DNA of 5,556 bases, from positions 1,040,474 through 1,046,029 of the forward strand of contig CP070819.1 in NCBI GenBank assembly GCA_020344295.1, read 5' to 3'. This stretch comes from Dehalococcoidia bacterium (GTDB lineage: Bacteria; Chloroflexota; Dehalococcoidia; SZUA-161). Position numbers and translations under genes: made by a program. Positions 1-5,556 of the stretch are shown one piece after another; within the stretch, counting starts at the first letter, position 1; every line of letters begins with the position of its first letter. The notes below the pieces were generated by a model. That model ran no database searches. It was not told the origin of the DNA and saw only the letters and a list, made by a program, of their open reading frames with translations.

Positions 1-601
1 ACTGCCCCGACCAGTGTCCTGAGCAAAGATGGAAAGGTTAGCGGGCTTGAGTGCGTACGGATGGAATTGCTGGAATTCGACTCCAGCGGCAGACGCACTC
101 CGCATGCGCTGCCGGGATCGGAGTACAACATTGGAGTCGATACGGTGATCGAGGCTATAGGGCAGCGCCCTGAAACGTCATTTATAAAGGGTGGTGAAGT
201 GAAGGTGGGCAGGGGCGGTAACGTTTTAGCGGACCCCCGCACCCTGGCTACAAGTCAGCCCGGTGTCTTCGCCGGCGGTGACGTTTGTAACTGGACCGAA
301 GACCGTTATCTGGGCGGTAGCAGCGGGGCAGCGAGCTGCTAATTCCATTATCCGCTACCTTCAGGGTGAGCCGCTCTCACCCTCTATAGCGAGAAATGGC
401 TATGAGCCCATTGAGGTATCGGCAATACCACCGACTGACGACGAGGTTAAGGAGAAAGCAAGACTCTATCCGCTTCATACTGATCCCATAGAGCGCAGAT
501 CTTGCTTCAAGGAGATTGTCCAACCATTCAGGCCAGCGGAGGCGCAAGAGGAGGCCACACGCTGCCTGAGATGTGACCTCGAAGTAGTAGTGGAGGAATG
601 A
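1..601 (+). CDS. C-terminal part of a GltD/NfnB-like FAD-dependent NAD(P) oxidoreductase, 5'-truncated and frameshifted
   Basis: The reading frame is open from base 1, so the gene begins outside the window; about 199 C-terminal residues are visible. Frame 1 encodes a typical GltD-family stretch with SGRRTP and DTVIEAIGQRP, then GVFAGGD, the FAD-binding motif whose Asp contacts the flavin ribityl chain. The family continuation, VTGPKTVIWAVAAGQRAANSI, is found in frame 2 from base 287, so one base too many lies in the TTT at 284-286. Without correction, frame 1 stops at 340-342. With correction the protein runs to the TGA at 599-601 and ends in RCLRCDLE, a Cys-pair ending common in stand-alone GltD-like proteins and in NuoF-GltD fusions. 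The family moves electrons between NAD(P)H, FAD and iron-sulfur partners in the cytoplasm. It ends 4 bp before the iron-sulfur gene, so it is probably the flavoprotein of the same complex. Whether an N-terminal NuoF part exists cannot be seen. Family call is firm; whether the frameshift is real or an assembly error is open. Confidence 0.85.
592..597 (+). promoter_or_regulatory. Shine-Dalgarno site of the iron-sulfur subunit gene
   Basis: GGAGGA lies 8 bases before the ATG at 606, inside the last codons of the upstream flavoprotein gene. It selects 606 over the ATG at 598, which lies directly behind the site and reaches a stop after two further codons. The overlap of ribosome site and upstream gene end suggests translational coupling of the two subunits. 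Confidence 0.75.
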
Positions 602-605
602 GCAA

Positions 606-2549
606 ATGAGCAACGGCGAGAAGATAACCCTCACCATCAACGATAAGCAGGTAGAAGGCACAGAAGGAGACACAATTCTGGATATCTGCCGTGCCAACAA
701 TATATATGTTCCTACGCTCTGCTATCTGGAGGGATTTTCCAACGTAGGTGCATGCCGCCTTTGCGTAGTGGAAATAGAAGGTGAGCGCCGTATAAACCCC
801 GCATGCACGTATCCGGCAAGGAACGGTCTGGTAGTCAGAACTAAAACCGATGCACTTGAAAAATACCGGCGTCTCATTTTGGAGCTGATTTTCACAGAGC
901 GAAATCATTTCTGTTTCTTCTGTGAGGTAAGTGGGGACTGCGAGTTGCAGGCACTGGCCTATGAATATCAGGTAGACCATATGCGATATCCCTATAACTT
1001 CCCGTCTTTGCCTGTCGATACGCTGAATAAATTCTTGGTCATAGATCACAACCGATGTATACTATGTGGCCGCTGTGTACGTGTATGCGGCGAGGGTGTG
1101 GCAAACCATACACTGGACTTCGGCAAACGTGGCTGGCGCACCCTGGTTGTGGCTGACATAAACCAGTCTATAGGCGAATCTTCCTGCATCAACTGCGGAG
1201 CCTGCGCTCAGGCCTGCCCCACCGGCGCTATTTTCAGCAAAATCAGTGCCTACAGGGGAAGGACCAGCGAGGGTAAGGTTGTTCGCAGCGTCTGTAGCCA
1301 GTGTGGTGTAGGTTGCCCAATCGATGTCCTGGTCAAGGACAACAACATAGTGCGTATAGACGGAACGGACCTTAGAGAACCCGAGGGGCAGCTCTGTGCT
1401 CAGGGGCGCTTCAGGCAGGTCTACCGGGAGGGCACGCGAATAACAACGCCTCTTATCCACACTCGCGCACGCGGTCTGCAGCCCTCATCTTGGGAAAATG
1501 CCTTGAAACTGGTGGGGGAGAAGATCAAAGAATATAAAGGTCGTTACGGGACGCGCAGCATAGCTGGTCTAGCCTCCAGTAGGTGTTCAAATGAAACTTT
1601 GAATGGTTTTGCAGGTCTGATGAGACAGATCGTGGGAACGAGTAAAGTCGACACGCTTGATGGAGAATGCTACAGAGTGCTGACAAAAGGCATCAGTTCG
1701 TTTTCGAAAAACGGTTTAGGGCTGGAGGTAGAAAGCACGCTGGAGAACATTTTAAAGGCAGACTGCGTTCTGGTAGTTGGGTCTAATCCGCTGGAGAGTC
1801 ACCCCGTTGCTGGCAGCTACGTTCTCAAGGCTAGGCACCAGAACAATGCACAGTTGATAGTTATCGACTCCCGGGCGAATACGTTCGGTTTCCGTGCCGA
1901 CTTCCGGTTACGTCCAAAGCCGGGAAGCGAGGAGGTACTCTTCAATGCACTGGCAAAAGCTGTAACTAGACGGGCCGCAAACGTTGGAAAGCCCCACAGG
2001 AATGGGTCTTTAGCTAAAACCGCTGAAACTACTGGTCTAGATCGGGCCGTAATCAGGCAGGTGATTGATAAACTGAGTGTTGCGGAGAAACCGGTGCTCA
2101 TCTACGGAGAGGGTGTCATAAATCAAAAGAATACTAGAATAATAGCCCGCCTGCTTGATTTAGCTAATGTTGCGGGAAAAGATGGCCTAAATGTCATTTC
2201 GCTGAAGCCCAGAGGCAACAGCCGCGGAGCCTGGGATCTAGGTATAGCCAGCCAGAAGGAAGTTTCCAAAGGCAAACTGGTATATATGCTACTGGGTGAT
2301 GACGAAGTCGACACAGACTACTGGATAGATCAACTCAATCAAGCTGAGTTCGTGATAATACAGGCGAGCTATCATTCTCCATTGATCGAGTGCGCTGATG
2401 TAGTTCTGCCTTCGCCGATCTGGGCAGAGCAACAGGGCAGCTACGTCTCGCTGGATGGAGTAAAGAGTCAATCTAAACGGATTCTGAAGCCTCTTCGCGG
2501 CATCAGGTCCGACTCTGAAATAATTACTCGCGTCGCCAAGAAATTATGA
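606..2549 (+). CDS. HoxU-like iron-sulfur electron-transfer subunit fused to a truncated NuoG/formate-dehydrogenase-like domain
   Basis: A 647-residue cytoplasmic protein expected to carry electrons between the hydrogenase module and a flavin subunit. Residues 1-80 form a [2Fe-2S] ferredoxin domain with Cys39, 50, 53 and 67 (Cx10Cx2Cx13C). His101, Cys103, Cys106 and Cys112 form the His-Cys [4Fe-4S] site in the HxCx2Cx5C spacing of HoxU (complex I NuoG has Hx3C). Two ferredoxin-type [4Fe-4S] sites follow: Cys151/154/157/161 and Cys194/197/200/204. Cys230/233/237/264 match the N-terminal cluster of molybdopterin oxidoreductases. Residues ~275-647 follow formate dehydrogenase through GSNPLESHP, a pterin-binding-type segment, to CADVVLP near 596-602, then stop before the C-terminal dinucleotide-binding domain. 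Classical HoxU is only ~240 residues and FdsA or NuoG ~900 or more, so this is an intermediate form. The Lys of LCxKG is Gln266, and the Cys/Sec position is Cys355 followed by Tyr rather than His, so molybdenum catalysis is unlikely. Alternative names are NuoG-like or HydA-like subunit. Confidence 0.9.
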   Translation: MSNGEKITLTINDKQVEGTEGDTILDICRANNIYVPTLCYLEGFSNVGACRLCVVEIEGERRINPACTYPARNGLVVRTKTDALEKYRRLILELIFTERNHFCFFCEVSGDCELQALAYEYQVDHMRYPYNFPSLPVDTLNKFLVIDHNRCILCGRCVRVCGEGVANHTLDFGKRGWRTLVVADINQSIGESSCINCGACAQACPTGAIFSKISAYRGRTSEGKVVRSVCSQCGVGCPIDVLVKDNNIVRIDGTDLREPEGQLCAQGRFRQVYREGTRITTPLIHTRARGLQPSSWENALKLVGEKIKEYKGRYGTRSIAGLASSRCSNETLNGFAGLMRQIVGTSKVDTLDGECYRVLTKGISSFSKNGLGLEVESTLENILKADCVLVVGSNPLESHPVAGSYVLKARHQNNAQLIVIDSRANTFGFRADFRLRPKPGSEEVLFNALAKAVTRRAANVGKPHRNGSLAKTAETTGLDRAVIRQVIDKLSVAEKPVLIYGEGVINQKNTRIIARLLDLANVAGKDGLNVISLKPRGNSRGAWDLGIASQKEVSKGKLVYMLLGDDEVDTDYWIDQLNQAEFVIIQASYHSPLIECADVVLPSPIWAEQQGSYVSLDGVKSQSKRILKPLRGIRSDSEIITRVAKKL

Positions 2550-2570
2550 AGGACGATACTATGGAGAAAC

Positions 2571-2575
2571 GGAGG
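2571..2575 (+). promoter_or_regulatory. Shine-Dalgarno site of hoxY
   Basis: GGAGG sits 8 bases before the ATG at 2584. It favours 2584 over the nearby ATG at 2561, which is in another frame and encodes only 11 residues. The start at 2584 places the conserved ATTWLDACAGC segment six residues into the protein, as expected for a HoxY without a long N-terminal extension. Confidence 0.75.
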
Positions 2576-2583
2576 TTGCCGCA

Positions 2584-3120
2584 ATGGGGAAAGTAAGATT
2601 AGCTACTACCTGGCTTGATGCATGTGCCGGCTGCCATATGTCGTTCCTGGATATAGATGAGGCGATTATTGAAGTGGCCAAAGCGGTAGAGTTCACCAGG
2701 AGCCCAATAACTGACATCAAGGAATTCGCCGAAGTCGACGTCGGCTTAATCACCGGGGCTATTGGCACCTTTGAGCATGAGGAGGAAGCAAAGGAGCTGA
2801 GAGAGAAGTGCAAGATCCTCATAGTATTAGGTGACTGTGCCTGTTTCGGTGGAATTCCGTCGATGCGAAACGCCTTCTCCAAAGATGAGGTTTTACGTCG
2901 GGCCTATATTGAATCCGAGAGCACCAAAGATGGCAGGATACCCTCCTCACCGGAAATACCGGCCCTCTTGGAAAAGGCCCTTCCTGTGACCGAGGTTGTC
3001 AAGGTTGATTGTTTCGTGCCGGGTTGCCCGCCAAGATCCGATGCCATTTTATATGCCTTGAAAGAGCTCCTTCAGGGCAGAATTCCCGTGCTGCCTAGGG
3101 AGATGATGCGGTTCGACTAA
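2584..3120 (+). CDS. hoxY: [NiFe] hydrogenase small subunit HoxY (group 3d, bidirectional NAD-linked type)
   Basis: This 178-residue protein passes electrons from the NiFe site of HoxH to the diaphorase module. Cys14 and Cys17 (CAGC, followed by HMSFLDIDE), Cys85 (GDCACFGG) and Cys148 (PGCPP) are the four ligands of the single proximal [4Fe-4S] cluster. There are no Cys motifs for medial or distal clusters, no twin-arginine signal and no C-terminal membrane anchor, so the enzyme is soluble and cytoplasmic. From memory, the pattern IPSMRNAF and the ending LPREMMRFD correspond closely to Ralstonia/Cupriavidus HoxY. The length fits HoxY (about 180-210) rather than the larger MvhG or FrhG. The usual Glu of the VEGG/VEGA motif is Thr57 (LITGAI). 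It lies 34 bp after the iron-sulfur gene and 16 bp before hoxH, in one operon. Family and group call are firm; the physiological direction of H2 turnover is not shown. Confidence 0.95.
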   Translation: MGKVRLATTWLDACAGCHMSFLDIDEAIIEVAKAVEFTRSPITDIKEFAEVDVGLITGAIGTFEHEEEAKELREKCKILIVLGDCACFGGIPSMRNAFSKDEVLRRAYIESESTKDGRIPSSPEIPALLEKALPVTEVVKVDCFVPGCPPRSDAILYALKELLQGRIPVLPREMMRFD

Positions 3121-3123
3121 TTT

Positions 3124-3130
3124 AGGAGGT
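3124..3130 (+). promoter_or_regulatory. Strong Shine-Dalgarno site of hoxH
   Basis: AGGAGGT, complementary to the 16S rRNA anti-SD core, lies 6 bases before the ATG at 3137 in the 16-bp hoxY-hoxH gap. It is the best ribosome site in the window and fixes the hoxH start. Confidence 0.85.
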
Positions 3131-3136
3131 CTTAAA

Positions 3137-4573
3137 ATGGCTTCGCAAAGCAGAATAATCGAAATAAAGCCAATTACCCGTATTGAAGGCCATGGCAAGG
3201 TTACCCTGCATTTGGATGAAAGGGGCTATGTTAGCAAAGCCCATTTCAACGTCCTTCAACTCCGTGGCTTTGAGAAGTTCTGCGAAGGTCGGGTATTCTG
3301 GGAGATGCCACTCATTACCCAGCGAGCCTGCGGTATCTGTCCTGTTAGCCACCATCTTGCCTCGGCCAAAGCTGGGGATGCCATTCTCGGGGTCGAGATA
3401 CCTTCAACTGCAAGAATGCTGCGCGAACTCATTCATATGGCACAATATGTGCAGTCACATGCCCTCCATTTCTTCCATTTAGCGAGCCCTGACCTCCTTT
3501 TTGGCTTGGATGCCGACCCGGCCACCCGGAATGTAATCGGGCTTATTGGAGCAAATCCAGAGCTGACCACAAAGGCAGTGTGGCTGAGAGCCTATGGTCA
3601 GTCCATTATTGAAGAGCTGGGGAGTAAGAAGGTACATCCAAACTTCGCCATACCGGGCGGTGTCAATACATCCCTCTCCCCTAAGGCCAGGGATAACTTT
3701 CTGGGCAAGATAGATGAGGCTATAGGAATCTACCAGTTGGGTTTAGACCTGATCAAGGATTTCCAGGATAAACAGAAGGAGATGATGGATAGCTTCGCCA
3801 GCTTCCCATCAGGATATCTGGGGCTGGTTGATCAGCGAGGCAACTTGGAGCTCTATGACGGCAAGTTAAGGCTGCTCGACGGCAAAGGTTTTGTATTAGA
3901 GGATCAGGTCGACGGCAGTGATTATCTGTCTATGATCGAGGAGAGGGTAGAAGACTGGTCATATATGAAGTTCCCCTGCTACAAGAAGATGGGATACCCT
4001 GTTGGTATATACCGCGTGGGGCCTCTTGCCAGACTCAATGTTGCTGATGTAATTACCACCCCTCTGGCCAGTAAGGAGTTCCAGGAATTTAAAAAGCTGG
4101 GTAACGGGGGGATGGTGGAGGGTTCGCTGTTTTACCATTACGCTCGGCTTATCGAAGGACTTTATGCCGCTGAGAAGCTACGGGACCTGCTGCAGAATGA
4201 TGAGATATGTTCTACGGAGATAAGGATCTCAGCATCTAAATACAACGAGGAGGGGGTCGGGCTTCTCGAAGCGCCCAGGGGCACTCTGATCCATCATTTC
4301 TGGGTGGATTCAAGCGGTGCTATTCGAAAGGCCAACATCATTGTAGCCACGCAAAATAACAACCTTGCGATGAACAGAGCCATCTATCAGGTAGCGAGGG
4401 AATTTGTTAAAGCAGATAAGCTCACCGAAGGTATGCTCAACAGAGTTGAGGTGGCGATCCGCTGCTATGATCCCTGCTTGTCCTGTGCCACCCATACTCT
4501 GGGACAAATGCCTCTATGTGTGCAACTGGTCGCTGATGACGGCAGCATTGTAGACGAGGCCTTTAGAGGTTAG
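3137..4573 (+). CDS. hoxH: [NiFe] hydrogenase large (catalytic) subunit HoxH, precursor
   Basis: The 478-residue catalytic subunit holds the NiFe(CN)2CO centre and catalyses reversible H2 oxidation. The N-terminus has RIEGHGKV (15-22) and RGFEKF (43-48). The L1 motif is [11 protein letters not shown] at 63-73, with Cys65 and Cys68 binding nickel. The L2 motif is DPCLSCATH at 445-453, with Cys447 and Cys450. The active-site Arg is probably Arg381 in [10 protein letters not shown], and IPGGVN is at 172-177. After His453 comes a 25-residue tail starting TLGQMPL, the peptide removed by a maturation endopeptidase after nickel insertion; Cupriavidus HoxH has a similar tail of about 24 residues. Length, WSYMKFP at 274-280 and the [14 protein letters not shown] ending all fit group 3d HoxH. 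MvhA (group 3c) shares a similar L2 motif, but its partner small subunit is much larger than the one here. It is the last gene of the operon; the matching protease lies convergently downstream. All metal ligands are intact, so the enzyme should be functional. Confidence 0.97.
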   Translation: MASQSRIIEIKPITRIEGHGKVTLHLDERGYVSKAHFNVLQLRGFEKFCEGRVFWEMPLITQRACGICPVSHHLASAKAGDAILGVEIPSTARMLRELIHMAQYVQSHALHFFHLASPDLLFGLDADPATRNVIGLIGANPELTTKAVWLRAYGQSIIEELGSKKVHPNFAIPGGVNTSLSPKARDNFLGKIDEAIGIYQLGLDLIKDFQDKQKEMMDSFASFPSGYLGLVDQRGNLELYDGKLRLLDGKGFVLEDQVDGSDYLSMIEERVEDWSYMKFPCYKKMGYPVGIYRVGPLARLNVADVITTPLASKEFQEFKKLGNGGMVEGSLFYHYARLIEGLYAAEKLRDLLQNDEICSTEIRISASKYNEEGVGLLEAPRGTLIHHFWVDSSGAIRKANIIVATQNNNLAMNRAIYQVAREFVKADKLTEGMLNRVEVAIRCYDPCLSCATHTLGQMPLCVQLVADDGSIVDEAFRG

Positions 4574-4595
4574 GTTTCGTTAAAACCTTTAAAGG
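4560..4595 (+). terminator. Hairpin spanning the hoxH stop codon; possible bidirectional end-of-transcript structure
   Basis: CCTTTAGAGGTT (4560-4571) can pair with AACCTTTAAAGG (4584-4595) over 12 bp with one G-U wobble, leaving a 12-base loop. The first arm includes the last hoxH codons and the first base of the TAG at 4571-4573. No run of T follows on either strand, so it is not a canonical intrinsic terminator. It could block 3' exonucleases or help separate the two convergent transcripts. Within it, 4572-4577 and 4583-4588 (AGGTTT/AAACCT) form a competing 6-bp stem, and 4585-4596 is a perfect 12-bp palindrome. Confidence 0.4.
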
Positions 4596-4681
4596 TAGTG
4601 CTCGGATTTCTGAGATATCATATCGCCCCTGGGATTGCTGCTTGCTTTGATTTCGTGGAAGCATAAGTGGGAAAATAATAT

Positions 4682-5170
4682 TCATATGTTGGATTCTGCA
4701 TTTAATTCTTCAAGAATCATATCAACACATTGAGGAATCGCCTGTCTTACAGATGGGGTGCAATCCTCGCCAAATGTACCTGTATCCGCCACCTCTACTG
4801 CGAATATGACAATTTCATTCGGCATAACCAGGCCTACCCTTCGCCCGATTTGGAGGACGTTTGCTAGGCTGACATCGTGAGCAAAGGCTAAATGCCTGGT
4901 GTATTGAAACGTCTCAGGTTGAATCCGATAAATGTCACCCGGTTTCCCATCAACAGTGTGAATAGCATCGATTATGATGACCTGCTCATAACCGGCGAGG
5001 AAGTCTAACAGGCTAAGGCCTGATGAACAACTCGCAGCAACAGTTACTTGATCTTGATCGATCTTGTGTCGGCATTCCGTAGCAATCTGTATGCCTACCC
5101 CGTCATCGCCACGGATTGTATTGCCAATACCTAACACTAATGTCTTGGGCTTCTCTCTTTCATCCCACAT
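4682..5170 (-). CDS. Hydrogenase maturation endopeptidase (peptidase family M52), probably acting on HoxH
   Basis: This 162-residue cytoplasmic protease of the HybD/HycI/HoxW family removes the C-terminal peptide of the large subunit after nickel is inserted. The N-terminus has LVLGIGNTIRGDDGVG (11-26), the family nickel-sensing motif; Asp23 takes the place of Glu16 of HybD, as in HycI-type members. Asp68 (IIIDAIH) and His98 (FAHDVSL) fit the two other metal-binding positions. EVADTG near 126-131 and CTPSVRQAIP near 137-146 match the C-terminal family pattern. The length is normal (about 150-175). The only ATG giving the full domain is at 5168-5170; in-frame upstream codons reach a stop at 5207-5209 with no other ATG. 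It is convergent to hoxYH with 108 bp between the stop codons, so it must have its own promoter. Position makes HoxH the likely substrate (a hoxW role), but other hydrogenases in the genome could be served. Confidence 0.92.
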   Translation of the reverse strand: MWDEREKPKTLVLGIGNTIRGDDGVGIQIATECRHKIDQDQVTVAASCSSGLSLLDFLAGYEQVIIIDAIHTVDGKPGDIYRIQPETFQYTRHLAFAHDVSLANVLQIGRRVGLVMPNEIVIFAVEVADTGTFGEDCTPSVRQAIPQCVDMILEELNAESNI

Positions 5171-5556
5171 AGTGCTCCCATTACTCAGAAGCGATACTAC
5201 GATCTCTCATCCAGAAACAAGCATAGCCATTCCTAGAGTACCGGTTCTATGGGAGAATTGCTTTTTTTATTGTAGTATGCAAAGCAGTGCTATTTATTGA
5301 AATAATCCGCCTTATCTTTCTTTCTGCTGAAGTCTAACAAAGGTGGCGAATATTTCCGCTTATTGCTAGTTTTTATTCACTTCAGTACCATTTGAAACAG
5401 CAGACTGCTTATATCTTTTTCCTGTAGTCCAGAATATAATTTGCATCCTCCCAATGTTTGAATAATAGCACTAAACGCATCAAGCTCACATGAGGCATAA
5501 CACTACCCTTAAATGAGCATTATCGCTTGTTTATATGTTGTGTACTTTAAGCATAA
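5171..5556. other. AT-rich region without a supported gene
   Basis: These 386 bases contain stop codons in all frames and are visibly richer in A and T than the hydrogenase genes. The part next to 5170 must hold the promoter and leader of the minus-strand protease. A TACAAT on the minus strand at 5274-5269 could be a -10 box, but no -35 box lies at 16-18 bp. A run of seven T is at 5262-5268 on the plus strand, without a good hairpin directly before it. The longest tidy small frame is 29 codons on the minus strand (5498-5409), with a weak ribosome site and no recognised similarity. No tRNA, repeat array or insertion-sequence end was recognised. Confidence 0.6.
5175..5179 (-). promoter_or_regulatory. 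Probable Shine-Dalgarno site of the maturation protease
   Basis: Reading on the minus strand, GGGAG ends 4 bases before the ATG at 5170. The spacing is short compared with the 6-8 bases of the hydrogenase genes, so initiation may be weaker, which would suit a maturation factor needed in small amounts. No convincing -35/-10 pair was found upstream. Confidence 0.5.

Noticed and set aside
263..601. A 112-codon plus-strand frame that could be taken for a separate small gene
   Set aside because: Its first ATG has no ribosome site and lies inside the flavoprotein; its sequence from 287 on is the direct family continuation of frame 1, so it is the second half of a frameshifted gene.
528..1049. A 173-codon minus-strand open frame
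   Set aside because: It lies opposite the cysteine-motif-rich part of the iron-sulfur protein, has no recognisable domain, and no ribosome site was noted for it; it is a shadow of the real gene.
5232..5270. Possible plus-strand intrinsic terminator: imperfect stem CCTAGA/TCTATGG before seven T (5262-5268)
   Set aside because: The stem is short, has a bulged base and ends about nine bases before the T-run, so it does not meet the usual geometry; no plus-strand gene ends nearby.
5064..5300. A 78-codon plus-strand frame
   Set aside because: Its first half is antisense to the nickel-binding N-terminus of the protease and the rest runs through the AT-rich spacer; no domain features are seen.
5269..5302. 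Possible promoter of the protease: TACAAT on the minus strand with TTTCAA upstream
   Set aside because: The spacer is 22 bp, too long for a sigma-70 type promoter, and neither box is strong.
5409..5498. Twenty-nine-codon minus-strand frame as a small protein gene
   Set aside because: Only a weak purine stretch precedes the ATG and there is no family resemblance; kept only as a remark on the AT-rich tail.
1..5556. CRISPR array, tRNA, rRNA or insertion-sequence ends
   Set aside because: No regularly spaced repeats, cloverleaf-forming stretch, rRNA-like segment or terminal inverted repeats flanking a transposase were seen on either strand.

Overview
The window carries the distal part of an operon for a soluble, cytoplasmic, bidirectional [NiFe] hydrogenase of the group 3d (HoxYH, NAD-linked) type. 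Its maturation endopeptidase lies convergently behind it. All genes have bacterial Shine-Dalgarno sites, and the proteins are those of an anaerobic or facultative bacterium that exchanges electrons between H2 and pyridine nucleotides, possibly also ferredoxin. The lineage cannot be fixed from this sequence. Hydrogenases linked to NuoG- and GltD-like proteins are found in several anaerobic groups, and I would not name one.

Layout: (1) 1-601, the C-terminal ~200 residues of a GltD/NfnB-like FAD- and NAD(P)-dependent oxidoreductase that starts outside the window; its frame is broken by one extra T at 284-286. (2) 606-2549, a 647-residue iron-sulfur protein. Its N-terminal third is a HoxU-like electron wire ([2Fe-2S], His-Cys [4Fe-4S] and two further [4Fe-4S]). 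The rest is a molybdopterin-oxidoreductase fold that lacks its last domain and key catalytic residues. (3) 2584-3120, hoxY, the small subunit with only the proximal cluster. (4) 3137-4573, hoxH, the large subunit with both CxxC nickel-binding pairs and a cleavable C-terminal tail. (5) 4560-4595, a hairpin spanning the hoxH stop codon. (6) 4682-5170, minus strand, an M52-family hydrogenase maturation protease. (7) 5171-5556, an AT-rich stretch with no gene I can support.

How it works together: HoxH splits or forms H2 at the NiFe(CN)2CO site. Electrons pass through the HoxY proximal cluster to the cluster chain of the HoxU-like protein, and then to a flavin subunit that reduces NAD(P)+. No complete flavin/NADH subunit (HoxF/NuoF) or HoxE/NuoE is visible; they should lie upstream or be part of the truncated first gene. 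The protease trims the HoxH tail after His453 once nickel is loaded.

The most unusual points are the fusion of the HoxU-like module to a vestigial formate-dehydrogenase/NuoG-like domain, and its pairing with a GltD-like flavoprotein. Together these resemble the architecture of bifurcating or NuoFG-type complexes more than the classical HoxFUYH enzyme. This is a variant of a known system; I see nothing in the window that is clearly a wholly new system.
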